A stretch of 33,136 nucleotides of DNA from a virus. The stretch covers positions 1 through 33,136 of IMG/VR virus record IMGVR_UViG_3300031720_000012; one strand, written 5' to 3'. Below the pieces are notes generated by a model, which did not search any database, was not told where the DNA came from, and saw only the letters and a program-made list of their open reading frames with translations. Of the stretch, positions 15,178 to 22,209 are shown piece by piece; positions within the stretch are counted from its first letter, which is position 1, and every line of letters begins with the position of its first letter. The position numbers and the translations under genes are program-made.

Positions 15178-15365
15178 TTGTCAAACTCCTTCAGATTGGC
15201 GAGCTTCGTGCGCAGGCCTTGCAGGTGAGCGTGGACCCTGGTCTGGTCTTCTCCCAGGTGCCCGGCCTTGACGTACTGGCCCATGTACTCAGCGATCTCG
15301 AACTTAAGCTCTTTGATGTCGTCCGTGAACCTCACGGTCCTATCCCCACTGTTCGGCCATGGCAT
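15174..15365 (-). CDS. Coiled-coil hypothetical protein, 63 aa
   Basis: Mostly helix with heptads (DDIKELKFEIAEYMGQYV, LQGLRTKLANLKEF). The ATG at 15365 overlaps the preceding gene by 26 bases; GTG at 15335 starts right after that gene's stop, with ATAGGA close by, and is equally likely. Function unknown. Confidence 0.5.
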   Translation of the reverse strand: MPWPNSGDRTVRFTDDIKELKFEIAEYMGQYVKAGHLGEDQTRVHAHLQGLRTKLANLKEFDK

Positions 15366-15834
15366 CAGCGATGCCCTGGAGTGTCACGCTTCGATGGTTT
15401 CCGCTTACGAACCTAGCCGTTGGCTGGACAACCTTGGTGTGGCGCAAGGGCTGTACGTGCTTGAGCCACAGGTACGTCGGTCCGAACCACGCGTGTCCGA
15501 AGTGATACGGCTCGATCACCTGGTCGGGCCTGCGCCAACCTTCGATCTTATCGGGATTGGCCACCACAACCCGCGGCGCAGCCTTGAAGTACTTGTCCTC
15601 GCTGGCGGTCGGCTCGAACGCGAGCACCATATCGTAGCCGATGGCCGGGTGGAGCAGCTTGAGTACGTCGTAGTTCGTGTGGAACCGAGACGGTATGACC
15701 GACGGTTGCCAGTCGCAGGAGAAAGCGTTGTGGCCGCGACCGCGGAAGGCTTCGCGCACCTTGCCGGAGTAGTCACTGGCCACCAGTATCTTCATGCCCG
15801 CTGCTATCGGCTTGAAGCGCTTTGAGTTTCCCAT
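15340..15834 (-). CDS. Degenerate methyltransferase-like protein
   Basis: A 164-residue protein like the short phage DNA cytosine methyltransferase family. It keeps the SAM-binding start MKILVASDYSGKVREAF (from residue 14), the region VIEPYHFGHAW followed by LWLK, and the family ending HRSVTLQGIADAMAEQWG. Between them, where the family has a PPC motif and some 50 more residues, it reads YDMVLAFEPTASEDKYF. So the catalytic Cys is missing. Likely inactive as an enzyme. The ATG at 15834 has AGAGGG upstream; ATG at 15795 starts exactly at the conserved block. Confidence 0.65.
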   Translation of the reverse strand: MGNSKRFKPIAAGMKILVASDYSGKVREAFRGRGHNAFSCDWQPSVIPSRFHTNYDVLKLLHPAIGYDMVLAFEPTASEDKYFKAAPRVVVANPDKIEGWRRPDQVIEPYHFGHAWFGPTYLWLKHVQPLRHTKVVQPTARFVSGNHRSVTLQGIADAMAEQWG

Positions 15835-16027
15835 CCCGCTTTTCCCTCTTCTCGATGTAGGCCATCAGGTTAGCGTTGTGCGTGGCCACCTCGTCCACCT
15901 TTTGATTCAGCCTGCCAAGCTGCGCTCGAAGATCCATCTCGAACTGAGTGGAGTTCATCAGCATCAGCTTGACGTGCATGATTGTCTGCTTGTTAAGCCG
16001 TCTTGTTTGCCACGGTTTCATCGGCAT
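15773..16027 (-). CDS. Coiled-coil hypothetical protein, 84 aa
   Basis: A helical protein with a Leu/Val heptad stretch (FEMDLRAQLGRLNQKVDEVA) and a Lys/Asp-rich end. It starts at ATG 16027 or 16021 and overlaps neighbours by 35 and 62 bases. No family recognised. Confidence 0.5.
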   Translation of the reverse strand: MPMKPWQTRRLNKQTIMHVKLMLMNSTQFEMDLRAQLGRLNQKVDEVATHNANLMAYIEKREKRDGKLKALQADSSGHEDTGGQ

Positions 16028-16214
16028 GGCTTAGTTCCCTCTCCTCCACGGCACGCGGAAACATGCCGCCAGTCTCGTAGTAGATCCGGTATCGCGCAGC
16101 TTCGTCGTCGTACCAGATTCCATACACCTGCACCACCACGGCACGATAGATGGTGTTGTTGCGCTCATCCGTGCCGTGGTGCCATACGGTATCGCCGAAC
16201 TTGAACTTGCTCAT
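15993..16214 (-). CDS. SH3-like hypothetical protein, 73 aa
   Basis: Beta-rich, with FKFGDTVWHHG, YRAVVVQVYG, then YRIYYETG, like small phage SH3-barrel proteins. Start overlaps the upstream stop by 4 bases. Function unknown. Confidence 0.6.
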   Translation of the reverse strand: MSKFKFGDTVWHHGTDERNNTIYRAVVVQVYGIWYDDEAARYRIYYETGGMFPRAVEERELSHADETVANKTA

Positions 16215-16402
16215 ACCGGGTCATCCTCCAAGAGCCAGGCGTCCATGTTGCGCGTGACGTCGTCGCTCATCTTGACGTAGGTCTGACACACGGGAATCTG
16301 CTCGGTAGTGTAAAAGCGGATCCTGCATTCCTTGCACTCGTCGGCGTGGGCAGCGCGGTCATCGCAGGCTTTGATATACGCTTCGAAGTATTTGCTCTTC
16401 AT
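16211..16402 (-). CDS. Cys-containing hypothetical protein, 63 aa
   Basis: First gene of the minus-strand operon. Helical with CDDRAAHADECKECR and a later Cys, which could bind metal. Preceded by GGGGATGAG as ribosome site. No family recognised. Confidence 0.6.
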   Translation of the reverse strand: MKSKYFEAYIKACDDRAAHADECKECRIRFYTTEQIPVCQTYVKMSDDVTRNMDAWLLEDDPV

Positions 16403-16616
16403 CTCATCCCCTGATTCCCTTGCTCTCCCCCGTCAGCCAGCGTGACTTTTCGGTAGAGTCCCATCGCGCCATGTCGCCCCAGAGAGGTCTTTCATCGTCA
16501 CGCGAATGCTCGGAAAAGCTTGTTTCTCTTCTTCCCTTGCCTTACAACTCAAGCCTAGTGCGAGGTGGGGGTACAGTCAAGGGGATCCCCCATCAGATTT
16601 CCTAAGGAGCGCTACC
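16403..16616. promoter_or_regulatory. Divergent control region
   Basis: 214 bases between the minus operon and the RHH/primase operon, with no convincing gene. On the plus strand TTGTTT (16520-16525) and TACAAC (16543-16548) are a possible promoter with a 17-base spacer. A palindrome GGGGATCCCC (16579-16588) sits 28 bases before the RHH start and is a possible operator. No clear minus-strand promoter can be read. Confidence 0.45.
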
Positions 16617-16793
16617 ATGAAAGCACGATACACCGCCCAAACGACTGTCCAGCTTACCCCGGAGATGCGCAAGTGGCTGGAAGACCACGCTGAGGCTACC
16701 GATCAGAAGCTGGCTGACTCCATCCGCGAGATGCTCAACCGCGGCATCAGCGCCCACCAAAGCGACACAGCGAAAGCGAGGCAGCTTCCGTGA
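16617..16793 (+). CDS. Ribbon-helix-helix regulator, 58 aa
   Basis: Arc/CopG-type fold: strand ARYTAQTTVQLTPEMRKWLE, then helix and SIREMLNRGI. Such proteins dimerise through the strand and bind the DNA major groove. The start at ATG 16617 has TAAGGAG at the right distance; the longer frame from 16506 is not needed. It overlaps the primase gene by 4 bases and follows a palindrome, so it probably represses its own operon, and perhaps the divergent one. Confidence 0.75.
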   Translation: MKARYTAQTTVQLTPEMRKWLEDHAEATDQKLADSIREMLNRGISAHQSDTAKARQLP

Positions 16794-18694
16794 CAATCTC
16801 CCCCATAGCTGGCTCTCCGGCCAATGTGCGGGCGATGTGGGAAAAGGGGTACATCGTCGTACCTCTCAAGGACAAATCACCCGCGCACCTGGGCAAACGC
16901 TGGCAGGACCGCGCACCAACCAACCTCGCCGAAGCTCTCGCGCTGTTCCGTGAGCATCCGGGGGACATCGGCATCTTCACCCCTGCCTCCGGCCTGCTGG
17001 TCGCTGACGTGGACGTCAAGGACGGCAAACAAGGCCGACGCACCTGGGCGTCCCTCATCCGCACCCTAGGCCCCAATGGCGCGCACACCGTCGAGACACC
17101 CTCGGGCGGGCTGCACGCCATCTGGCGGATGGCTCCCGGCCACGAACGAGACAACGCGATGCTAGGCCCTGGTGTTGATGTCAGAGCGGCCTCAAACGGC
17201 GTGGTGGTGGGTTACCACACCCCCGACCATTATCCGAGCCTCCACGATCTACTGGTACCCCCCGAATCATGGTTGGATGAGTTCGCCCGCAACACCCGCG
17301 CACCCATCGACGTGGGCGAACTGGAGTACAGCGACTTCGAACCATCAGCTCAGCTTCTGATCTTGACTGATGAGTGGGACGGCGTGGATCACGATCGCTC
17401 CGAATGGTTCTACAAGGTCGTCTCGCTGGCCTACGACGAGGGCGCCCTATCGGGTGACTCTGACTGGCTGATGTCCCGCCTATGCGCCGAGAAGTACGAA
17501 GAGCGTGGTGATCTTGAAGAGCAGTTCGCGCTGTGCTGGCTCAAGGCCGAACGAGCCAAGCGCACCATCGACGCCAAGCCCGGGGGTGGTATCGGTCTAG
17601 CCCCAAAAGGCGCAAAGCTCACCGAACGTGAGAAAGCGGCTATCAACGATCCCAAGACCTTTCATGGCAACTTCATCGTTCGGTGTCTCGACGACGTTGA
17701 AGAGCAGCCCACTCTGTGGCTGTGGGACGATCGCATACCGCTTGGTGAGCTAACCCTGATCGCAGGTAGAGAGGGTGTGGGTAAGAGCACTTACCTTGCT
17801 CACCTGGCAGCGCGCATCACCAACGGCACGGCGCAGGGTGATCTCTACGGCAAGAGGAAGGGCGTGCTCTATATCGCCCAAGAGGATTCATGGTCTCGAA
17901 CCATCAAACCTCGCATGATGGCCGCGGGTGCTGACATGAAGAAGGTCTTCTATCTCGATGTGGTGGAAGACGGTACGCCGCTTACGATTCCGGAACACTC
18001 TGAGGTTTTGGCGTCGCTGGCCACCGACTACGACGTGGCGGCAATCATGTTCGATCCCATCGTGTCGGTGATCGACGATGAGATCTCGACGGACAAGACT
18101 CGTGAGCTGCGTACGGCATTAGAGCCATTGCGCAAGGAAGCCGAGCGTGCCGGGGTGGCATTGCTTGCCCTGGTACACCACAACAAGACGCCAGGCACCG
18201 ACGCCAACAGCAAGATAGCCGGGGCAAGAGGGTGGACCGAGGTGGCTAGGGCCATCATCCAACTGGTCCAGAACCCTGAGGATGAGGACACCTGCATACT
18301 CAGCTCGACCAAGAACAACCTTGGGAAGCTTCATCGCAATCACCTGCTGTATGAGATCAAGGGCAAGAAGTTCTCGAAAAACGGGCAGGAGATCAGGACG
18401 TCGCGGATCGAGTTCACCGGCTCGTCCACCATCTCAGCTCAAAGCGTCTTAGAGGGTCGAAACCATGGAAAGCGTGGTCGTCCGGTGACCGAAGAGACCA
18501 AGACATTGATCGAAATCATTAAGGACAAAGGGCCGATTTCTACCTCAGAGTTGGCTAAAACGACCAACACTAAATACGAAGCGGTCAGAAAGACCCTTGT
18601 CAGGGCAGAAGCCCGACAGGATGTCAAACGGGATGTTGATGGTCATTGGGTTGTCGGTGATCCAATCCAGGATGAAGTGGACTCGGACAACTAG
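16790..18694 (+). CDS. PrimPol-helicase replication protein
   Basis: A 634-residue fusion. Residues 10-165 are a bifunctional primase/polymerase domain: GLLVADVDV holds D73 and D75, TPSGGLHAIW holds H109, and GVDVRAASNGVVVG follows. Residues 205-270 form a helical linker. Residues 310-515 are a RecA-like RepA-type helicase: Walker A GREGVGKST (326-334), Walker B AIMFDP (418-423), and HHNK at 463-466. Residues 565-625 form a winged helix with SELAKTTNTKYEAVRKTL. It would prime and open DNA at the phage origin. GTG start overlaps the RHH gene. Ends at a strong terminator. Confidence 0.88.
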   Translation: MTISPIAGSPANVRAMWEKGYIVVPLKDKSPAHLGKRWQDRAPTNLAEALALFREHPGDIGIFTPASGLLVADVDVKDGKQGRRTWASLIRTLGPNGAHTVETPSGGLHAIWRMAPGHERDNAMLGPGVDVRAASNGVVVGYHTPDHYPSLHDLLVPPESWLDEFARNTRAPIDVGELEYSDFEPSAQLLILTDEWDGVDHDRSEWFYKVVSLAYDEGALSGDSDWLMSRLCAEKYEERGDLEEQFALCWLKAERAKRTIDAKPGGGIGLAPKGAKLTEREKAAINDPKTFHGNFIVRCLDDVEEQPTLWLWDDRIPLGELTLIAGREGVGKSTYLAHLAARITNGTAQGDLYGKRKGVLYIAQEDSWSRTIKPRMMAAGADMKKVFYLDVVEDGTPLTIPEHSEVLASLATDYDVAAIMFDPIVSVIDDEISTDKTRELRTALEPLRKEAERAGVALLALVHHNKTPGTDANSKIAGARGWTEVARAIIQLVQNPEDEDTCILSSTKNNLGKLHRNHLLYEIKGKKFSKNGQEIRTSRIEFTGSSTISAQSVLEGRNHGKRGRPVTEETKTLIEIIKDKGPISTSELAKTTNTKYEAVRKTLVRAEARQDVKRDVDGHWVVGDPIQDEVDSDN

Positions 18695-18702
18695 TGATCG
18701 CT

Positions 18703-18737
18703 GGGAGGAAGTTGGTCAAAAACCACGGCTTCCTCCC
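18703..18737 (+). terminator. Rho-independent-like terminator
   Basis: GGGAGGAAG (18703-18711) pairs perfectly with CTTCCTCCC (18729-18737), with a small inner GGT/ACC pairing. Pyrimidine-rich TACTCTTCT follows. It is 8 bases after the primase stop. Confidence 0.75.
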
Positions 18738-18769
18738 TACTCTTCTAGAGCATGTATTCATTAGGGAAG

Positions 18770-18787
18770 TACTACTACTACTACTAC
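18770..18787 (+). repeat. (TAC)6 microsatellite and AT-rich patch
   Basis: Six tandem TAC units followed by CTAATATATGTTAC (18788-18801), the most AT-rich place in this neighbourhood. It lies right behind the PrimPol-helicase gene and may be an unwinding element, a promoter or both. TAATAT or TATATG could serve as a -10. No repeat array typical of iterons is seen. Confidence 0.4.
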
Positions 18788-18820
18788 CTAATATATGTTA
18801 CTAAGAGAAACGTCCTGAAG

Positions 18821-18834
18821 TAGAACACGTTCTA
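18821..18834 (+). promoter_or_regulatory. 14-base palindrome, possible operator
   Basis: TAGAACACGTTCTA is a palindrome except for its two central bases (AC). It is near the start of the accessory operon, 32 bases before the ATG at 18866. It has the GAAC/GTTC half-sites of the actinobacterial SOS box, but with a spacer of 2 instead of 4, so LexA binding is doubtful. Could be bound by the phage RHH or HTH protein. Confidence 0.35.
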
Positions 18835-18865
18835 GTGAACATTCAACTATCGCAAAGGATCGAAG

Positions 18866-19066
18866 ATGGCAGATCTAAGATACTACCGAGACGATGGAAC
18901 CCTGGTTGAGGGTGTGGTGCTCGATGCTCCAAACAGAGACGGCCTTGCGCCAGGCAACTGGAAGTGGGAACCATCGATACCCGGCCTGATGATTACTCGG
19001 ATGAGTGATGATCAACGATCTGTTCATGCGGGGCATTGGATTTTTGTCCCGTCTGAGCAGGATTAA
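18866..19066 (+). CDS. Hypothetical protein, 66 aa
   Basis: A beta-rich small protein with several Trp (PGNWKWEPSIPGLM, AGHWIFVPSEQD). AAAGGAT precedes the ATG. First gene of the accessory operon. The 174 bases after it (to 19240) hold no convincing gene; see the mini-ORF listed as rejected. Function unknown. Confidence 0.6.
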   Translation: MADLRYYRDDGTLVEGVVLDAPNRDGLAPGNWKWEPSIPGLMITRMSDDQRSVHAGHWIFVPSEQD

Positions 19067-19240
19067 CTCCAACACGACAACTTACCTGATAGACCCTGGA
19101 TAACGCAGGGGAGGGTGTGGTAGATTAGGAGTTCAGGAGTAGACCAGCATCTTCACCTGTTGCCAAGATGGCAGAACGAAGGAGTTGCCCGGTTTGTGGT
19201 CCGAGTTACCAAAACCACATTTAATCCAATTTAGAGAGGT

Positions 19241-19339
19241 ATGACCGTGATCGCGCTGACTATCGCCGCTATCATCGTCGGCAGCATTGTCGTAGGTAAG
19301 TCCATCATGTTCGTCGTTGAGAGGGTATGGCCGCGATGA
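19241..19339 (+). CDS. One-helix membrane peptide, 32 aa
   Basis: MTVIALTIAAIIVGSIVVG is a clear transmembrane helix, with a short basic end. ATG is preceded by TTAGAGAGG, and its stop overlaps the next start (ATGA at 19336). Function unknown. Confidence 0.55.
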   Translation: MTVIALTIAAIIVGSIVVGKSIMFVVERVWPR

Positions 19340-19764
19340 CCGAAACGTTTAACAAGGGTGACCGGGTGTCGGTTATGGCCACTGTGATCGAGCCCAAGGG
19401 CTACCTGACCAAGATCGAGGTCGATGGGACTAACGAGGAATACCAGTTCAGCATCAAGTCCGATCGCCTCACCCTGTTCGAGCGGGCCAAACCCGAGCGC
19501 CCTCCCCAGCCACCTGTGGGCGCCGTGGTGAAGTACACGCTCTTCCAGGAGGAGAAGACCTACCTCCGCCTGCGTGAAGGTTGGATGGCAATCAGCGCAG
19601 GCGGTAGGGTCTTCAGCGGTATTGGCTGTTACCGCTCGTACGAACAGATGTTCGAGTGGGAGAACATCAGCTTCCTGCCCGCGATCGAGAAGTACTGGGA
19701 AGACACGCACACTAAGCGGGTAAGTCTCAAGAGAGCCAAGCTGAGGGATGCGTACAGTGGCTAG
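19336..19764 (+). CDS. Hypothetical protein, 142 aa
   Basis: Opens MTETFNKGDRVSVMATVIEP, like small KOW or SH3 proteins, and has a Pro-rich middle (PERPPQPPVGAVV) followed by a second beta domain ending in a basic helix. ATG at 19336 is preferred because it overlaps the membrane peptide stop; ATG at 19327 would add three residues. Unknown function. Confidence 0.6.
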   Translation: MTETFNKGDRVSVMATVIEPKGYLTKIEVDGTNEEYQFSIKSDRLTLFERAKPERPPQPPVGAVVKYTLFQEEKTYLRLREGWMAISAGGRVFSGIGCYRSYEQMFEWENISFLPAIEKYWEDTHTKRVSLKRAKLRDAYSG

Positions 19765-19879
19765 CTACTGGCCCAACCGCAAGACCTGGCTGATGCTGCT
19801 GGAGTGGGCGCTGTTCGTCGTCTTCGTTGGTACATTGCTGGGCTTGGCCATAGCGGTATGGCGAGGTACACATGGCTGA
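19757..19879 (+). CDS. One-helix membrane peptide, 40 aa
   Basis: GTG start. A basic start (ASYWPNRK) is followed by a hydrophobic helix (LFVVFVGTLLGLAIAVW). Its ends overlap both neighbours by 8 bases. Function unknown. Confidence 0.5.
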   Translation: MASYWPNRKTWLMLLEWALFVVFVGTLLGLAIAVWRGTHG

Positions 19880-20288
19880 CGGCCCTGTCTGCAAGGGGTG
19901 TGTGGCAGAGTTCGGCTCTAACAAGGGTCGCAACTTGTGGAGGGATTCCAAGCTCTGCCACACGCACTTCTACCGTAAGAAGCGTGAGCAGGCCAAGAGG
20001 CGTCACGATAAGCGTGTCCAGGTTGTCTACGGCCTAGAGCCAGGTGAGTACGATGAGCTGTACCAGTTCCAACATGGACGCTGCGCAATCTGCTTCCGCG
20101 CGACGGGTCGGACCAGGCGTCTATCGGTGGATCATGATCACAAGACGGGTCATGTTCGTGGTCTGCTTTGTCGCCCTTGCAATGATCTGCTAGGCCATCT
20201 GCGTGACGACCTCTTGGCAGCCATGCGTATCGTGCGCTATCTTCGCGAAACCCCCTACGATCACATGAGGCGAACGAGAGATCAATGA
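19872..20288 (+). CDS. Recombination endonuclease VII
   Basis: A 138-residue protein of the T4 gp49 family. Four zinc Cys: C71 and C74 (CAIC), C100 and C103 (LLCRPCND). The catalytic core is DHDH (87-90) with TGHVRG. It resolves Holliday junctions and other branched DNA before packaging. An extra N-terminal pair CKGC (7-10) and LCHTHF may bind a second zinc. The basic linker 36-50 may contact DNA. Length is close to the family norm. Confidence 0.9.
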   Translation: MADGPVCKGCVAEFGSNKGRNLWRDSKLCHTHFYRKKREQAKRRHDKRVQVVYGLEPGEYDELYQFQHGRCAICFRATGRTRRLSVDHDHKTGHVRGLLCRPCNDLLGHLRDDLLAAMRIVRYLRETPYDHMRRTRDQ

Positions 20289-20389
20289 GCTGCGATCATC
20301 TCTGGGAGGCTGGCGATGTCCACTCCGATTGGATATGTGCCAACTGCGGCGAACGAGAGGACATCCCCGATGCCTACCCACAAGCGTGA
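20285..20389 (+). CDS. Zinc-knuckle peptide, 34 aa
   Basis: C3 and H5 near the start and CANC in WICANCGERED make a likely zinc site. ATGA overlap with endonuclease VII. Its end overlaps the next gene by 20 bases. Function unknown. Confidence 0.5.
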   Translation: MSCDHLWEAGDVHSDWICANCGEREDIPDAYPQA

Positions 20390-20597
20390 GACGTACTTCC
20401 TCATCACCATGTCCAACGGCCACACGTACCGGCGCAAGTTCCACGAGTCGGAGAAAGCCGTATACAAGTCCCACGAGTTCATCGTGTACTTGCTGGGCAG
20501 CGCGTCCTACGTCGTGACGGAACGGGGTGTGGTGCTCAACCCCAGGCACATCGCATCCATCGCTATGGACCGCACAAGGACGGGAGCGCCCGAGTGA
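20370..20597 (+). CDS. Hypothetical protein, 75 aa
   Basis: Start chosen at ATG 20370 with GAGAGGA upstream. The product opens MPTHKRETYFLITMSNGHTY and is mostly beta with FIVYLLGSASYVV. Resembles small phage proteins that bind nucleic acid, but no family is recognised. Confidence 0.55.
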   Translation: MPTHKRETYFLITMSNGHTYRRKFHESEKAVYKSHEFIVYLLGSASYVVTERGVVLNPRHIASIAMDRTRTGAPE

Positions 20598-20668
20598 TAT
20601 GTGACGAGCACTGTCCTTGCTGGGAAGACGGTTATGAATGCTGCTATTGCTTGGAGCTACCTGAATGA
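20594..20668 (+). CDS. Cys-rich peptide, 24 aa
   Basis: GTG start overlaps the previous stop. Six Cys in 24 residues (C3, C7, C9, C16, C17, C19) with H6. Stop overlaps the next ATG by 4 bases. The coupling and Cys pattern support it, but its size makes it uncertain. Confidence 0.4.
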   Translation: MICDEHCPCWEDGYECCYCLELPE

Positions 20669-20865
20669 GCTGCAAGGGCTGCCAGGCGCATTGGACGGGA
20701 CTGAAGATCGCCCATTGCGCTTCCTGCCACGAAACCTTCACCACGCCCGCCAACTTCGACAAGCACCGCGTACGAGGTAAATGCGTCGATCCTTCGATAC
20801 ACCTGGTCAAGAACGCCCGTGGTATCTGGCACAAGCCGTACGAGAGGGAGGACGACGATGTCTAG
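20665..20865 (+). CDS. Phage zinc finger (FDxHR type), 66 aa
   Basis: MSCKGCQAHW opens, followed by HCASCHETFTTPANFDKHRV and GKCVDP. This C2-HC arrangement with FDxHR and a closing Trp (GIWHKP) is a common small zinc finger of actinobacterial phages. DNA, RNA or protein partner is not known. Confidence 0.75.
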   Translation: MSCKGCQAHWTGLKIAHCASCHETFTTPANFDKHRVRGKCVDPSIHLVKNARGIWHKPYEREDDDV

Positions 20866-21103
20866 CCGCGATGGTCTCTCTGGCCGAGAGTGGGCCTTCA
20901 ATCAGTGGATGAAGGAACTTGGCACCGTTGGCTACAGCAACGGATTCATGGAGATCAAGATCGACAACTTCAAGAATCCAGCACATCGATCTAGGATGCG
21001 CTGTAACAAAGACGTGTGCTCGACGTGCTACCTGAACGGGTGGTCATTCACGCACTGTGCTGTCCCCAGCCATCCCAAGGAAGACCCACCTCGGTTCATC
21101 TAA
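20858..21103 (+). CDS. Cys-rich hypothetical protein, 81 aa
   Basis: Start chosen at ATG 20858 behind GAGGGAGGA. The first half is helical (GLSGREWAFNQWMKELG). The second half has CNKDVCSTCYLNGW followed by THC, a likely zinc site. Overlaps the finger gene by 8 bases. Confidence 0.6.
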   Translation: MSSRDGLSGREWAFNQWMKELGTVGYSNGFMEIKIDNFKNPAHRSRMRCNKDVCSTCYLNGWSFTHCAVPSHPKEDPPRFI

Positions 21104-21117
21104 TGTAGACTGTAGGT

Positions 21118-21363
21118 ATGAGTTATCACGCATCCGTACAGTACGTTTACCCTGGATTTGACGTCCCCAGCGAAGAGGACGACTTCGATACCGAGGCTGA
21201 GGCAGATGCCTACGTCGCGGACAAGATCACTGCTTTCGCCTCCATCCTTGAGGCAAACACCCTCTGGTTGACACCACAAGGTGAAGGTGTGACCCGCTGG
21301 CATCTACCTCCGCGGGCTATCCTGCGTATCGGTACATCGGTACAGGAGAACTTCGAAGAGTAG
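21118..21363 (+). CDS. Hypothetical protein, 81 aa, acidic
   Basis: A short acidic protein (PSEEDDFDTEAEADAYVADK) with a beta end. No Shine-Dalgarno is seen; TAGACT (21106-21111) ends 6 bases before the ATG, so the message may be leaderless. Function unknown. Confidence 0.55.
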   Translation: MSYHASVQYVYPGFDVPSEEDDFDTEAEADAYVADKITAFASILEANTLWLTPQGEGVTRWHLPPRAILRIGTSVQENFEE

Positions 21364-21397
21364 CGCAATCATGCTCTAACCGGATAGACTACGCGTT

Positions 21398-21814
21398 ATG
21401 CCAAAGAGGGTTGCGAAACGCGTAGGATTCCGGGGATCGATCCTCTTGGTTTTCTGCACGTTTGGCCTGTTCTTTGGCCTTGGCAACTTGGGTACCACTC
21501 CCCCGCCCGTCGCCTTGGCCAATGCGCAGGTCATCACTCATTTGGCCCCACTTGTCTTCTGGTATGGCTTTTGGACTGCTGTGGGCGTTATATGCATCAT
21601 CGGGGCGTTCTGGAAGTCCTTCGATCCATTCGCATACGCTGCGTGGATATTCGCCAGTCTCGTATTTGCCTTTGGCTATTCGGCGTGCCAGGTTCTGGCT
21701 TGGCAGCACCAGACCCACGCTGTCCAGGGCATAGCGCCCCTACGGCCTTGGGTGTCCGCCCTGCTGTTCGGCGTACTGGCCTTCATGGGCTATATCGAGA
21801 GCAGGCGCCCGTGA
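21398..21814 (+). CDS. Membrane protein, 138 aa, four helices
   Basis: Four hydrophobic segments (about residues 13-32, 47-70, 78-100, 118-133) with a basic N-terminus (MPKRVAKRVGF). No Shine-Dalgarno; TAGACT again lies 7 bases before the ATG. Overlaps the next gene by 4 bases. Could be a holin or superinfection-exclusion protein; nothing in the sequence decides. Confidence 0.6.
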   Translation: MPKRVAKRVGFRGSILLVFCTFGLFFGLGNLGTTPPPVALANAQVITHLAPLVFWYGFWTAVGVICIIGAFWKSFDPFAYAAWIFASLVFAFGYSACQVLAWQHQTHAVQGIAPLRPWVSALLFGVLAFMGYIESRRP

Positions 21815-22065
21815 ACTCCGCCATCCTCGCCGCCCTGTTTACCGCCGTGGGTGCTGTGATCATCTCGGTAATCAGTGCGATACAGGCACGCGGCGTTCAG
21901 CATTCCAAGAACGAGCAGGACCGACTAGCCCTTGCCCAGGTTGAGATAGATCGGGTGCTCTCCCACGTCAAGGAGGAGAACGCCCAACTGTGGACAGAGG
22001 TGAGAGCTTTGCGCACAGAGAACGACACTCTCCGGAAAAGACTCAGGGCCGCGGGAATAGACTGA
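21811..22065 (+). CDS. TM + coiled-coil protein, 84 aa
   Basis: GTG start. Residues 3-23 (ILAALFTAVGAVIISVISAI) cross the membrane. The rest is a coiled coil with heptads (ENAQLWTEVRALRTENDTL), probably facing the cytoplasm or the periplasm. The gene shape (TM then coiled coil, ending LRKRLRAAGI) is shared with the gene at 22210. The pair flanks a one-helix protein. Possibly spanin-like, but no lipobox or second partner fits. Confidence 0.6.
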   Translation: MNSAILAALFTAVGAVIISVISAIQARGVQHSKNEQDRLALAQVEIDRVLSHVKEENAQLWTEVRALRTENDTLRKRLRAAGID

Positions 22066-22193
22066 TGATCACGTGTGAGATGCCCATGTGGTTCCCCGTC
22101 GCGGTCTGCACGGTGGCTGGTGTGCTGACGTTAGGTGCCGGGTTTGTCGCGATGTGGTGTGTTTATCGCCTAATTGCTTATTTTACGTCTTAA
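22065..22193 (+). CDS. One-helix membrane protein, 42 aa
   Basis: ATG overlaps the previous TGA by one base. The helix WFPVAVCTVAGVLTLGAGF is preceded by MITCEMPM, so a short N-terminal stretch is exposed. Function unknown. Confidence 0.5.
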   Translation: MITCEMPMWFPVAVCTVAGVLTLGAGFVAMWCVYRLIAYFTS

Positions 22194-22209
22194 GCACTAG
22201 GATTCGGGT

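Noticed and set aside
18821-18834. LexA/SOS box
   Set aside because: The half-sites GAAC/GTTC are there but the spacer is 2 instead of 4 bases.
19168-19224. 18-residue mini-ORF with a CPVC pair
   Set aside because: Too short and without a good ribosome site; it would be the smallest gene here. Left out, although the zinc pair resembles its neighbours.
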